Source of the DNA: Caldilineaceae bacterium
Lineage (GTDB): Bacteria; Chloroflexota; Anaerolineae; Caldilineales; Caldilineaceae
Direction: 5' to 3'
Length of the DNA stretch: 64,000 nucleotides
Assembly: GCA_022821585.1 (NCBI GenBank)
Contig: JAJEDI010000062.1
Coordinates: forward strand, 1 to 64,000
Below are positions 1 to 8,788 of this stretch, one piece after another. The stretch's first letter is position 1; each line of letters opens with the position of its first letter. A model generated the notes under the pieces. The model was not told where the DNA came from. It saw only the letters and a program-made list of their open reading frames with translations, and did not search any database. The position numbers were made by a program, and so were the translations under genes.

Positions 1-205
1 GTGGCTGGGGGCGGGGGGGGGGGCGGGGGGGGGGCGCCCCCCCCCCACAAGGGAGGGCCGAATAGGCCCGACCGCCCAACTGCAGTGGTCAGTGGTTAGT
101 GGATAGTGGTCAGAGAGGGCGCTGGCTCTGCTTCAGAGTTGAATGCGGAAGGGCTTTGGTTTAAGTCGCCGCCAGAAGAATACGAGAGTTCACCCCATTT
201 GGAGA
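1..205. repeat. Dispersed GC-rich repeat, copy A, with heptamer tail
   Basis: This non-coding stretch before the first gene shares its core (ACAAGGGAGGGCCG, then CGACCGCCCAACTGCAGTG) and a roughly 90-base tail with the copy starting at 13687. The first 47 bases are almost pure G then C and look like a collapsed or misassembled form of the GGGGGCGGAGCCCCC hairpin seen in the other copies. From 82 to 115 come 7-base units (GTCAGTG, GTTAGTG, GATAGTG, GTCAGAG). The tail at 130-205 matches 13808-13877 in blocks such as CTGC-TCAGA, GCGGAA, GCCAGA and TCACCC. Confidence 0.75.
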
Positions 206-325
206 TCCACCGTTTCATTCCCGTCCGTTGACCCGCATGGGGTCGCGTTGTACACTGTCGGAATCCAACCGATTTGCAGAAGGCACCAGGCACTGACCAC
301 CAGCGAAATGCAGGGAGGCCAAGAG

Positions 326-1309
326 ATGGAATATCGCGCATTTGGACGTACGGGACTGGATGTATCGGCTATCGGTTTCGGCTGCTGGGAGATCGGCGGC
401 GGGTACGGACACTTTGAGGAAAGCGACGTTGTCAAGGCGGTGCATCGAGCACTCGATCTTGGGATTAATCTCTTTGACACAGCCGAGGGCTACGGCTTTG
501 GCCAGTCCGAGGAGATTCTGGGCAAGGCCCTGGGCGCGCGGCGGCAGGAGGCGATCGTCGTGACCAAGTGGGGTATCTATCAGGATGACGGCCAGTGGCG
601 CCGCGATAGCCGCCGCGAGACGGCTTTGGCGGCCATTGACCGCAGCCTCAAGGCGCTCGGGACCGACTATGTGGATGTTTACCTGGTCCACTGGCCGGAC
701 AGGGATGTGCCGCTGGATGAGCCGATGGGCGTGCTGGAGGAGATCGTGCAGGCGGGAAAGGCCCGCTTTGTGGGCGTCTCCAACTTCCGGCCGCAGCAGA
801 TCGAGACCTGCATGGAGACGCGGCGGGTGGACATCGCCCAGTACGGTTACCATATGTTCGACCGCCGCCTGGAGCGCGAGATTTTCCCGACGATTGCTAA
901 GCACGGCATTGGTCTGATGACCTACGGTTCGCTGGCGCATGGTCTGCTGACGGGTACGTTCACTTCTGACACGACGTTCGACGAAGATGACTGGCGCTCC
1001 AATGGCACGGCTTTCAACATCCCTCTGTTTACGGAGGAGGTCTTTGCCAGAAATGTTGCTGCCGCTAACGACCTCAAGCCGATCGCTGCCCGGCACGGGA
1101 AGACCATGCCCCAACTTGCGCTGCGCTGGGCGCTGTCGAATCCGGTGGTTAGTGTGGCGCTGATCGGGTTCCGCCGCCCGGAGGAGGTCGAGGAAAACGT
1201 AGCCGGTCTGGACTGGTCACTTGACCAGGCGACGCTGGAGGAGATCGATGCGGTGTTCGCCAAACACGGTGTGGATACGGCGCCGGCGGCTTGGGTGGAG
1301 GAGGAGTAG
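326..1309 (+). CDS. Aldo/keto reductase
   Basis: This is a 327-residue NAD(P)H-dependent oxidoreductase of the aldo/keto reductase superfamily, a cytosolic TIM barrel that reduces aldehydes, ketones or keto-sugars. The full catalytic tetrad is visible: Asp51 and Tyr56 in FDTAEGYG, Lys81 in VVTKWG and His122 in YLVHWPD. SNFRPQQIE is the usual post-barrel helix. The ATG at 326 is chosen because GGGAGG lies about 9 bases upstream and the family starts with this segment; the open frame runs further upstream through repeat sequence without family similarity. It probably acts with the dioxygenase downstream and the neighbouring oxidoreductases on sugar or polyol derivatives; the substrate is unknown. 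Confidence 0.9.
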   Translation: MEYRAFGRTGLDVSAIGFGCWEIGGGYGHFEESDVVKAVHRALDLGINLFDTAEGYGFGQSEEILGKALGARRQEAIVVTKWGIYQDDGQWRRDSRRETALAAIDRSLKALGTDYVDVYLVHWPDRDVPLDEPMGVLEEIVQAGKARFVGVSNFRPQQIETCMETRRVDIAQYGYHMFDRRLEREIFPTIAKHGIGLMTYGSLAHGLLTGTFTSDTTFDEDDWRSNGTAFNIPLFTEEVFARNVAAANDLKPIAARHGKTMPQLALRWALSNPVVSVALIGFRRPEEVEENVAGLDWSLDQATLEEIDAVFAKHGVDTAPAAWVEEE

Positions 1310-1392
1310 TCGCGAAGCGGGAGATCTGCTGGCGTTTATGGAGATGCTAAAACGTTGCCAAATCCGGTTTCACAGGGAAAGGACTATGTTGC

Positions 1393-2187
1393 ATGGCAAC
1401 CTCGCGCCTACGCGTGCTGTCTGAGGAGCAGGTGAAGCAGTTCAGGCTCAACGGCTTTCTGACCGTCGAGGATGTTCTTTCGGCGGAGGAGGTGGCGGCT
1501 CTGGCAGCACACACCGATCTGATCGCGGCCGGCAAGGTCGAACAGATCCCGGAGACGAGCATTCAGTTGGAGAAGGTGTTCCGAGAAGGCGAACGTGCAG
1601 TTGCGGACCAGGTGCTGTCGGTGCGCAAACTGTACAATCTGGCGGTCTATGACGAGGTCATGTGGGGCCATGCCACCCATTCCAGGATCGTCGACATTAT
1701 TGCCGATCTGCTGGGCTGCGATGACATCAAGATGTACGGGGACCAGCTGTTCATGAAGGCGCCGGTCACGGGGACGGAGCAGCCGTGGCACCAGGATTCG
1801 GCGTCGTGGCGGGACATTCTCCCGATGGACCTGGTTTCAGCGTGGACGGCGATCGATCAGGCGACGGTGGATAACGGCTGCCTGAACTTCTGCCCCGGCA
1901 CGCATCGCTGGGGGATGATACGAGGGGAACAGCTATCCTGGTTCGTGGAAGATTTGGGGAGCGAGCAGTGGCCGATCGTGCCCGCGCCTCTGAATTCGGG
2001 CAGCGTCAGTTTTCATCACAGCCTGGTACTGCACCAGAGCAATGCCAACCTGTCGGGACAGAGGCGGCGCGGTTATGCAGTCCACTACATGCGGGCGTCG
2101 TCGCGGCGGGATGGGTCGGTTACGGACGCGCCGAAGATGCCGCCATTCAAGCAGGTTCGCGGGCGTTCGTTTGCGGGGCGGGTGTAG
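1393..2187 (+). CDS. Phytanoyl-CoA dioxygenase (PhyH) family protein
   Basis: This 264-residue protein belongs to the Fe(II)/2-oxoglutarate-dependent PhyH family of cupin-fold oxygenases. The metal triad is present: His133 and Asp135 in PWHQDSASW and the distal His214 in LVLHQSNAN, followed by an arginine cluster (GQRRRG) suited to binding 2-oxoglutarate. The N-terminal VKQFRLNGFLTVEDVL segment is typical of the family. AGGGAAAGGA lies about 10 bases before the ATG. It follows the aldo/keto reductase by 83 bases on the same strand and is closed by a clear terminator, so the two may be co-transcribed. The natural substrate cannot be read from sequence. Confidence 0.88.
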   Translation: MATSRLRVLSEEQVKQFRLNGFLTVEDVLSAEEVAALAAHTDLIAAGKVEQIPETSIQLEKVFREGERAVADQVLSVRKLYNLAVYDEVMWGHATHSRIVDIIADLLGCDDIKMYGDQLFMKAPVTGTEQPWHQDSASWRDILPMDLVSAWTAIDQATVDNGCLNFCPGTHRWGMIRGEQLSWFVEDLGSEQWPIVPAPLNSGSVSFHHSLVLHQSNANLSGQRRRGYAVHYMRASSRRDGSVTDAPKMPPFKQVRGRSFAGRV

Positions 2188-2223
2188 GTTTTTGTGTGGG
2201 AAAAACAGATAACAGATCGACAA

Positions 2224-2257
2224 ACCGGCACGCGAGCGGCGTGCCGGTCTCCTTTTC
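2224..2257. terminator. Intrinsic terminator between convergent genes
   Basis: A perfect 10-base stem, ACCGGCACGC at 2224-2233 and GCGTGCCGGT at 2239-2248, encloses a 5-base loop and is followed by CTCCTTTTC. It lies between the stops of the rightward PhyH gene and the leftward oxidoreductase gene, so it probably ends the rightward transcript and may serve both. Confidence 0.75.
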
Positions 2258-2275
2258 AATGGCGATACCTCGGCG

Positions 2276-3310
2276 CTAGACCGCGCCGGGCGCGCCGAGT
2301 GGGTGGGGGCCGTTTGTCGTTGGGTTGGCGCGGGCGAGGGCGTAGACGGCGTCTTGGATCTCGAGGATGCGAACTGCGTGCTCGACATCGGGCGAGAAGC
2401 TGCTGCGCCCTTCCTCGATGGCTACCAACGCCCTGCGCATGATCTCCTTCATTCCGCGGGTATGCGGTGATTCCTCGTGGAAGGTCACGCCCTCGGTTGT
2501 GTGGACCTCTGTCACCCTGTTTCCCTGCTGGTCGTAGCGCTGCAGGACCGTGGCTTTGGTGCCGATGAAGCGAAAGCTGTGGTCGCCTGCACGGGCGCCT
2601 GACGGGTAGCTATAACCGGATTCGACGATGCCGGTTATGCCATCGTCGGTGCGCAGAATACCGACCCCCACATCCTCTACTTCGCGTGCGTACATCGAGT
2701 TGGAGATGACGCCGCCGACGGCGGTGACGGGGCGGTCGCCGACGAATTGGAGGTAGGTGTCGATGCCGTGGGCGGACTCGGTCGCCCAGCAGCCGCCGCC
2801 GGAAATTGTGGCATCGTTGTGCCAGGCGGAGGGCGTGGGGTCGTAGCGGGAGGGCGGCCCGTTGTTGAGGCGGCTGTTGTAGAGGACGAGGTCGCCGAAG
2901 CTGCCGTCGTCGATCATGCGCTGGACGATATCAACAAGCTCGGTGCCGCGGTTGGGCAGGGTGAGGGCGCTGAAGACGCCGCGCTCTGTGCAGAGTTCGG
3001 CGGCGGGGCGGAGACGGGCGGCGCAGTCGGCGAAGGGCTTGTCGAGCAGGAAGGGGAGGCCGCGTTCGGCGCAGGCGCGGACGTGGTCCGGCATCTCAGT
3101 ATGCTTGCCGGCGACGAGGACGGCGTCGGGCCGGCTGGCATCGAGGCACTCGCCTGCGGTGCTGTAGGCGGGACAGTTGAATTCGTCGGCCAGCTGCTGG
3201 CGAGGGCCGGGCTCGGCGTCTATGACGGCGACGATCTCGTGGCCGAGGTCACGCGTTGTGCCGGCCATGCCGCGACCGTGATGGCTGTAGGAAAGTAGCG
3301 CAGTTCGCAT
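2276..3310 (-). CDS. Gfo/Idh/MocA family oxidoreductase
   Basis: This is a 344-residue member of the glucose-fructose oxidoreductase/inositol dehydrogenase family: N-terminal Rossmann domain, then an alpha/beta substrate domain. The nucleotide-binding start is unusual (SYSHHGRGMAG instead of GxGxxG). DKPFADC matches the family EKP motif with its lysine, and the central GGGCWATESAHGIDTYLQF carries the conserved histidine region. The ATG at 3310 is chosen because the Rossmann strand MRTALLSYS begins there; the open frame further upstream only shadows the next gene. It is the last gene of a leftward run behind an ABC sugar importer, 11 bases after the preceding oxidoreductase. It probably oxidises or epimerises the imported sugar. 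Confidence 0.85.
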   Translation of the reverse strand: MRTALLSYSHHGRGMAGTTRDLGHEIVAVIDAEPGPRQQLADEFNCPAYSTAGECLDASRPDAVLVAGKHTEMPDHVRACAERGLPFLLDKPFADCAARLRPAAELCTERGVFSALTLPNRGTELVDIVQRMIDDGSFGDLVLYNSRLNNGPPSRYDPTPSAWHNDATISGGGCWATESAHGIDTYLQFVGDRPVTAVGGVISNSMYAREVEDVGVGILRTDDGITGIVESGYSYPSGARAGDHSFRFIGTKATVLQRYDQQGNRVTEVHTTEGVTFHEESPHTRGMKEIMRRALVAIEEGRSSFSPDVEHAVRILEIQDAVYALARANPTTNGPHPLGAPGAV

Positions 3311-3321
3311 GGTTGTGTACC

Positions 3322-4374
3322 TCAGATCCAGCCGTGCTGGCGGGTGACGGGCACGCCGTGGCGCTGGTGGGTCCAGGAGTGGCCGCTCTCGAGGACGATC
3401 TCGCGCCCGGTGATGGCTGAACTCTCGGCGGCGAAGAGGATCTCCATGATGTGGCGGCTCCACTCGCCGGAGGAGGGCGGCTCGATGTCCTGTTCGATCG
3501 CCTCGACGAAGGACTTCCATTCGTGGTGCATCTCGACGGGCGGGTCGTCGAAAGGTATGTCCTTCCACTCGTCTCCCTGGCCGACCTTGACGAACTTTTC
3601 GCCGTGCTGGCTGAAGCGCAGGGTGCCGTTGGTGCAGATGACCTGGCTCTCGAAGTTGGGCGCGCCGTCGGCGAAACCGACGGAGACGGCGACGCCGGCG
3701 AGGCCGTTCTTGTAGCGGACGAGCGCGGTGGCGGTGTCGTCGCTGGCCTGGTAGTGGGCGCGGGTGCCCATGCTGGCGGAGACGGAGACGGCCTGGGAGG
3801 CCATGAGCCAGGTGAGGCGGTCGACGACGTGAACGCCGTTGGCCAGCCACATGCCGCCGCCGTGGAAACGGCTGCGGTACTGGGGCGGGCGGCCGGCGTA
3901 GTTCCAGTTCTTGGACATGTAGCAGACGATGGTCATCAGCGGGCCCAGTTGGCCGGAGTCGAGGATCTCCTTGGCCTTGAGGCTGGTGCCGTAGTAGTGC
4001 TGGGTCTGGCCGACCATGAGCTTTACGTTATTTTTGGCGGCGGCCTCGATCATGTCGTCGCACTGCTCAAGGCTGAGCGCCATCGGTTTTTCGACGAGGA
4101 CATGCTTGCCGGCGTTGCAGGCGTCGACGGTGAGGCGGTGGTGGAGCTGATGGCCGAGCACGACGGCGACGGCTTCGATCTCGTCGTCTTTGAGAAGCTC
4201 GGTGTGGGAGGGGTAGCCCTTGGGGATGTCGTACTTCTGCATGTATTCGCGGCGCTTCTCTTCGAAGAGATCGGCGACGGCGACGACTTCGACGTTATCG
4301 AGGGTGTCAATGGCACTACAGTGGGCGCGTGCGATGCCGCCCAGCCCGATGATTCCGACTTTCAGTTTCGCCAT
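3322..4374 (-). CDS. Gfo/Idh/MocA family oxidoreductase (tandem copy 2)
   Basis: This is a 350-residue NAD(P)-dependent sugar oxidoreductase. GLGGIARAH gives the dinucleotide-binding turn, EKPMALSLEQCDDM the catalytic lysine motif, and FHGGGMWLANGVHVVDRL the substrate-domain histidine. It has the same length as the gene at 4521-5573 and ends alike (SWTHQR..GVPVTR.HGWI). By eye roughly three quarters of residues match, so the pair is a fairly recent tandem duplication. Differences cluster around residues 120-160 and 245-285, which line the substrate side in this fold, so specificity may have split. AGGAGCGA precedes the start by about 11 bases. Confidence 0.9.
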   Translation of the reverse strand: MAKLKVGIIGLGGIARAHCSAIDTLDNVEVVAVADLFEEKRREYMQKYDIPKGYPSHTELLKDDEIEAVAVVLGHQLHHRLTVDACNAGKHVLVEKPMALSLEQCDDMIEAAAKNNVKLMVGQTQHYYGTSLKAKEILDSGQLGPLMTIVCYMSKNWNYAGRPPQYRSRFHGGGMWLANGVHVVDRLTWLMASQAVSVSASMGTRAHYQASDDTATALVRYKNGLAGVAVSVGFADGAPNFESQVICTNGTLRFSQHGEKFVKVGQGDEWKDIPFDDPPVEMHHEWKSFVEAIEQDIEPPSSGEWSRHIMEILFAAESSAITGREIVLESGHSWTHQRHGVPVTRQHGWI

Positions 4375-4500
4375 GTTGATCTAACTCGCTCCTGTGGGTT
4401 GCAGCAGTTGGTACGATTTACTGATGTATAGGGAAGGCATGTTCAGTTGGTGGCCGGGCATGCAAGTCTAGTTTGCCATGCTGTGTCGGTGGCGTAAAGC

Positions 4501-4520
4501 GGCCCACGCGGCTGTGGGCC
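4501..4520 (-). terminator. Hairpin just after the stop of the upstream oxidoreductase gene
   Basis: GGCCCAC-GCGGCT-GTGGGCC forms a 7-base stem with a 6-base loop directly after the stop codon of the 4521-5573 gene, within the 146-base gap between the tandem duplicates. There is no T-run, so it may only stabilise or attenuate the transcript. Confidence 0.4.
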
Positions 4521-5573
4521 TCAAATCCAGCCGTGATCGCGGGTGACGGGGATGCCGACGCGCTGGTGGGTCCAGGAGAGGCCGCTTTCCAGGACGACGT
4601 CCTGCCCGCTGATGGCCGAGGTCTCTGCGGCGAAGAGGATCTCCATGATGTGGCGGCTCCACTCACCGGAGGTGGGCGGCTCGATGTCCTGTTCGATCGA
4701 CTGGATGAACGATTTCCACTCATAGTGCATGACGGCCGACGGGACTTCAAAGGGGATATCCTCCCACTCATCCCCCTGCCCGACCTGGAGGACCGGTTGT
4801 CTGCCGCCGATGATGCGCACGGTGCCGTTGGTGCAGATGACCTGGGTATCCATGATGGGCGGCCCGTCGGCGAAGGCGATGGAGACGGCGACGCCGGCGA
4901 GGCCATTTTTGAAGCGGATGAGGGCGGTGGCGGTATCGTCAGCGGCCTGGTAGTGGGCGCGTGTGCCGATGCTGGCGGATACGGATGCGGCTTGGGAGGC
5001 CATGAGCCAGGTGAGGCGGTCGACGACGTGGACGCCGTTGGTTATCCACATGCCGCCGCCATGGAAACGGCTGCGGTACTGGGGCGCGCGGTTGGCGTAG
5101 GTCCAGTTTTTGCACGAGTAGCAGACGATGGTCATCAGCGGGCCCAGCCGGCCGGAATCGAGGATCTCCTTCATTTTGAGGAGGGGGCCGGAGAAGTGCG
5201 GGGTATGGCCGACCATGAGCTTGACGTTGTTGCTGGCGGCGGCCGTGATCATGTCGTCGCACTGTTCGAGGCTGAGCGCCATCGGCTTTTCGACGAGGAC
5301 GTGTTTGCCGGCGTTGCAGGCGTCGACGGTGAGGCGGTGGTGGAGATGGTGGCCGAGCACGACGGCGACGGCGTCGATCTCATCGTCCTTGAGAAGCTCG
5401 GTGTGGGAGGGGTAGCCCCTGGGAATGCCGTACTCTTCCATGTACTGACGGCGCTTCTCTTCGAAGAGGTCGGCGACGGCGACGACTTCAACGTTGTCGA
5501 GGGTGGCGATGGCGTCGCAGTGGGAGCGGGCGATGCCGCCCAGCCCGATAATTCCGACTTTGAGAGTGGCCAT
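4521..5573 (-). CDS. Gfo/Idh/MocA family oxidoreductase (tandem copy 1)
   Basis: This 350-residue protein starts with MATLKVGIIGLGGIARSH, carries EKPMALSLEQCDDM, and is the duplicate of the next gene downstream. The ATG at 5573 is chosen because the duplicate starts at exactly this residue, and an AGGAGCGACAA-type ribosome site lies upstream. The stop of the permease gene lies 25 bases upstream, so the two are in one transcript. Family knowledge suggests oxidation at a ring hydroxyl of a sugar, inositol or sugar acid. The coupling to a CUT1 importer and the divergent rhamnosidase makes a plant- or algal-glycan sugar plausible (inference). Confidence 0.9.
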   Translation of the reverse strand: MATLKVGIIGLGGIARSHCDAIATLDNVEVVAVADLFEEKRRQYMEEYGIPRGYPSHTELLKDDEIDAVAVVLGHHLHHRLTVDACNAGKHVLVEKPMALSLEQCDDMITAAASNNVKLMVGHTPHFSGPLLKMKEILDSGRLGPLMTIVCYSCKNWTYANRAPQYRSRFHGGGMWITNGVHVVDRLTWLMASQAASVSASIGTRAHYQAADDTATALIRFKNGLAGVAVSIAFADGPPIMDTQVICTNGTVRIIGGRQPVLQVGQGDEWEDIPFEVPSAVMHYEWKSFIQSIEQDIEPPTSGEWSRHIMEILFAAETSAISGQDVVLESGLSWTHQRVGIPVTRDHGWI

Positions 5574-5598
5574 ATCAGCTTGTCGCTCCTGTGGGACG

Positions 5599-6456
5599 TT
5601 ATTTGAAGACGCCGCTGGTGATGCCCTCGACGATCTGGCGCTGGAAGATGAGGGTGATGATGAAGACCGGGATGGTGGTGAGGATAGCCACGGCGGACAT
5701 GTTGCCCCAGGAGACGTCGAATTCGCTGCGGGCGCCGATGACCTGGGCTTCGGAGAGGGCCATGGTGATGACCTTGACGCCGGCGCCGCGAGCAAAGATG
5801 AGCGGCGTGAAGAATTCGTTCCAGCCGATGATGAAGTTGATGAGGAACATGGTGGCGACGCCGGGGCGGATTACGGGCAGGACGATGCGCCAGAGGAGCT
5901 GGAAGAAACTGGCACCGTCGACCTTGGCCGCATCCTCGATCTCCACGGGTACCTGGCGCAGAAATGAGACCAGTACCCAAGTTGTGATCGGCAGCAGCGC
6001 GCTACCGTAGAGAATGAGGAGGCCGTGCAGCGTATCCATCAGCTTGAGGGTCTGGAACATCTGGAATAGGGGGATGACGGTGGCGGTGCCGGGCAACATA
6101 CTGGAGGCGAGCAGCCCGATCATGACCATGTTTGCGCCTGGGAAGTTGAGGCGGGCGATGGCGTAGGCTGCCAGCAGGCTGACGGTGAGCGCCAGGATGG
6201 TGGAGAAGGTGGCCAGCAGGGTGGAGTTGAGCATGTAGCGGGCGATGGGCAGCGCGCCGAAGATGTCCTGAAAACGTGCGGTTGCCAGGCTGCGCGGAAC
6301 GTAGGTCAGCGGTACGGTGAACAGTTTCCCGCTCGGGGCGAACGCGGTCAGGAAGATGTAATAAATAGGCAGCAGGATCACGATCAGGAAGAGAATAACC
6401 GTAAGCGTGAAAAGTGCTGGGCGGATTTTCGGCCAGAGGTTGGTTTGCGTATTCAT
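5599..6456 (-). CDS. CUT1-type sugar ABC transporter permease (MalG/UgpE-like)
   Basis: This 285-residue integral membrane protein has about six hydrophobic segments and the conserved EAA loop (EIEDAAKVDGASFFQLLWRI) that docks the ATPase. It matches the second, MalG-like permease of carbohydrate importers. The ATG at 6456 gives the usual short cytoplasmic N-terminus before the first membrane span; the longer open frame overlaps the upstream permease gene. It lies 22 bases after the first permease. No ATPase gene lies in this operon, so it presumably uses a shared MsmK/UgpC-type ATPase encoded elsewhere. Confidence 0.92.
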   Translation of the reverse strand: MNTQTNLWPKIRPALFTLTVILFLIVILLPIYYIFLTAFAPSGKLFTVPLTYVPRSLATARFQDIFGALPIARYMLNSTLLATFSTILALTVSLLAAYAIARLNFPGANMVMIGLLASSMLPGTATVIPLFQMFQTLKLMDTLHGLLILYGSALLPITTWVLVSFLRQVPVEIEDAAKVDGASFFQLLWRIVLPVIRPGVATMFLINFIIGWNEFFTPLIFARGAGVKVITMALSEAQVIGARSEFDVSWGNMSAVAILTTIPVFIITLIFQRQIVEGITSGVFK

Positions 6457-6478
6457 AGGACGACAGCAGCCAGACTCG

Positions 6479-7369
6479 TTACAGACGTTCCCAGGCGCGG
6501 CGGAGGAAGCCGTAGCCGAGGACACCCACGATCAGGACGATGAAAAAGAGCAGCATGGCGATGGCGGACGCGTAGCCGAAGTTGAGGACGCGGAAGCCTT
6601 CAAGATAGACGAGATAAGAGAGCAGCGATGTCGCGGTGCCGGGACCGCCATTGGTGAGCGCGTAGACGATTTCAAAGGTGAGAACGCGGAAGATGGCGGT
6701 GAAGATGATCATCGAGATGATGAGGGGCATCAGCAGCGGCAGGGTGATGTACCAGTAGGAGCGCGCGCCGTCGGCGCCGTCGATCTTAGCGGCCTCGTAA
6801 AGTTCAAGAGGGATGCCCTGGAGGCCGCTGAGGAAGATGACGGCGAGGAAGGCGGTGTTTTTCCAGACGTCGGTGATGGTTACGGCGAAGCGGGCGGTGG
6901 TGAAGTTGACCAGCCAGAGCGGGCGTTCGCCGCTGAGCCGCCAAATGATGTCGTTGATGAGGCCGTAATCCTGGTGGAAGATCCAGCGGGCAGCGGTGGC
7001 GATTACGATCGGGGCCATGGCCCAAGGCAACAGATTGACAGCGCGCGTGAAGTTGCGCATTTTGAAACGCTGGTTGAGCAGCTCGGCGATGGCCAGGCCG
7101 AGCACGACTTGCAGGGCGACGGAGGTGACGGTAAAGAAGAGGGTGAAGGTGAGGGTGGCGTCGACGTTGGCGTCGCGAGTCAGCGCCATGTAGTTGTCCA
7201 GGCCGACGAAGTCGAAAGTGCGGCGCACGGGGCTGTTATCGAAAAAACTGATGTAGAAGGTGCGCAGAAAAGGGTAGACGGAGGTAAGGAGCCGCCACAG
7301 GACCACGGGAGTGACCAACAGCCAGGCCAGGACTATACGACGCGTGCTGAGGTTGTGTTGGCTAAACAA
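6479..7369 (-). CDS. CUT1-type sugar ABC transporter permease (MalF/UgpA-like)
   Basis: This 296-residue protein has six predicted membrane spans and the EAA loop ELYEAAKIDGADGARSYWYI, matching the first permease of carbohydrate importers. TNGGPGTATSLLSYLVY, just after it, is also typical. The gene follows the binding-protein gene after an 84-base gap that holds heptamer repeats and a strong hairpin. It would form a heterodimeric channel with the next permease. Confidence 0.92.
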   Translation of the reverse strand: MFSQHNLSTRRIVLAWLLVTPVVLWRLLTSVYPFLRTFYISFFDNSPVRRTFDFVGLDNYMALTRDANVDATLTFTLFFTVTSVALQVVLGLAIAELLNQRFKMRNFTRAVNLLPWAMAPIVIATAARWIFHQDYGLINDIIWRLSGERPLWLVNFTTARFAVTITDVWKNTAFLAVIFLSGLQGIPLELYEAAKIDGADGARSYWYITLPLLMPLIISMIIFTAIFRVLTFEIVYALTNGGPGTATSLLSYLVYLEGFRVLNFGYASAIAMLLFFIVLIVGVLGYGFLRRAWERL

Positions 7370-7380
7370 AGACAGAACAC

Positions 7381-7406
7381 CAGTGGTCAGTGGTTAGTTG
7401 TCAGTT
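7381..7406. repeat. Heptamer tandem repeat
   Basis: Seven-base units GTCAGTG, GTTAGTT and GTCAGTT run in register and abut the hairpin that separates the binding-protein and permease genes. The motif recurs at several other intergenic sites in the window. Confidence 0.6.
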
Positions 7407-7438
7407 ACCGGTGACCAGGAAGGATGCTGGCCACCGGT
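7407..7438 (-). terminator. Intercistronic hairpin after binding-protein gene
   Basis: ACCGGTGACCAG (7407-7418) and CTGGCCACCGGT (7427-7438) pair over 12 bases with one mismatch around an 8-base loop. It sits 15 bases beyond the stop of the binding-protein gene and upstream of the first permease. No T-run follows, so it is more likely an mRNA-stabilising or partial-termination element than a full terminator. Confidence 0.6.
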
Positions 7439-7453
7439 TATTATCTGCGGATA

Positions 7454-8788
7454 TCAGCCCAAGTCGCGTTCGAGGATTGGGTTGATCTTGTCCATGGCGG
7501 CCGTGACCGCTTCATCGAGGCTGACCTGATCGGTCAGATAGGCGTGAACGTTCTGTTCGGCGGCGTCGTAGATCTCCTGGATGCTGGGGGTAACCGGGCG
7601 GGCTTTGACAAGGCCGCCGGCCTCGGCCAGATCCAAGAGGAAGGGCGAAGAGGGTGCGAGATCCTGGACTTCGGGGTCGGCCCAGAGGGAGACACGGGCG
7701 GGAACGCGGCCGCGATAGATCTGCTGCTTCATGACATCGGAGCGTGCGGTAAAGCCGACCCACTCGGCGGCCAAGTCCTGGTTAGGCGAGCTGGCAACGG
7801 CGGACCAGCCCCAGCAGCCGGTGATCGTCTCGGCGTTGTCCGGGCCCATCGGCGGCAGGAATGCGGAAACCTGATCAGCCCAGAACTCCTCGTTGGTGCG
7901 CATGGCGCCGAAGAAGCCGTCCCAGCACCACCACATGGCGTACTTATCGGAGAGCCAGCCCTGGAAGACGGAGCTATAGTCCTCCTGCGGGGCAGAATCA
8001 GGGGCGATGTTGTGTTCTGCGTAGAGCGCCTTATAGAAGGCGAGCGCTTCGCGGGCGCCGTCGTTGTCGAGGTTGTTGATGGCGCCGCCGCCCTGATTGG
8101 TCCAGTGCTGGATTTCGTTGCCCAGCTGGCCGCCGATCGTGGCGGAAAGGGCGATACCGTAGACGCCTGCGTCCTCATCTGTGAGAGCAGTGCCGACTTC
8201 GACCAGTTCGTTCCAGTTGGTGGGCGGAGAGACGCCGGCTTCCTCGAAATAGTCGGTGCGATAGAAGAAGATCTCGGTGTCGTTGCCCCAAGGAATGCGG
8301 TAGAGCACGCCGTCCCAGGAGGAAACATCGTGGATCAACGTCTGGGGCCAGTCATCGAGGTCGATGTCATAGAGTTCGACGACGGGCTCGAGCGGGGAGA
8401 GCCAGCCGGCGGCGCCGTAGATGGCGGCCTGGAAGTCGTCGGAGTGGAAGGCGTCGGTGCCGGTATCGCCCGATGCCAGCCGTGTCGTCATCATCTGCTG
8501 CCATTCGATGTAAACAGCCGGCGCGACTTCATAGTTGACGATGTTGCTGGTCTCTTCCTGATACTGGTCGATCACACCCTGGAAGAAGTCATTGCTGTCG
8601 GCCCAATAGACGATGTTCAACTCCTGCGGTTCGGCCATGGCATCTTCGTCGCCGGTCCCTTCCGCGGGGGCGGCTACGGGTGCGGCGCAGGCGCTAAGCG
8701 CGGCGAACGCGGCGCCGGCGCCGGCTGTCTTGAGGAAGGCACGACGGGAGACGGGGCGCGACTGGGAAGCGTGTGCTTTTCGGGTCAT
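7454..8788 (-). CDS. Sugar ABC transporter substrate-binding lipoprotein
   Basis: This is a 444-residue extracellular solute-binding protein (family 1). The N-terminus carries a twin-arginine signal (SRRAFLK) followed by a lipobox ending LSAC, so it is exported folded and anchored as a lipoprotein. The mature part, starting with low-complexity Ala/Pro/Glu, has the two-lobe binding-protein pattern (YWADSNDFFQGVIDQYQEE; NWNELVEVGTAL; GCWGWSAVAS). AGGAGG lies about 7 bases before the ATG. It is the first gene of the leftward importer/oxidoreductase operon and divergent from the rhamnosidase. The ligand is probably a mono- or disaccharide. Confidence 0.92.
   Translation of the reverse strand: MTRKAHASQSRPVSRRAFLKTAGAGAAFAALSACAAPVAAPAEGTGDEDAMAEPQELNIVYWADSNDFFQGVIDQYQEETSNIVNYEVAPAVYIEWQQMMTTRLASGDTGTDAFHSDDFQAAIYGAAGWLSPLEPVVELYDIDLDDWPQTLIHDVSSWDGVLYRIPWGNDTEIFFYRTDYFEEAGVSPPTNWNELVEVGTALTDEDAGVYGIALSATIGGQLGNEIQHWTNQGGGAINNLDNDGAREALAFYKALYAEHNIAPDSAPQEDYSSVFQGWLSDKYAMWWCWDGFFGAMRTNEEFWADQVSAFLPPMGPDNAETITGCWGWSAVASSPNQDLAAEWVGFTARSDVMKQQIYRGRVPARVSLWADPEVQDLAPSSPFLLDLAEAGGLVKARPVTPSIQEIYDAAEQNVHAYLTDQVSLDEAVTAAMDKINPILERDLG

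Noticed and set aside
3451..4431. Long rightward open frames opposite the duplicated oxidoreductases (also 4473-5606)
   Set aside because: Gly/Val/Asp-rich shadows with no family motifs; the leftward frames are clear oxidoreductases.
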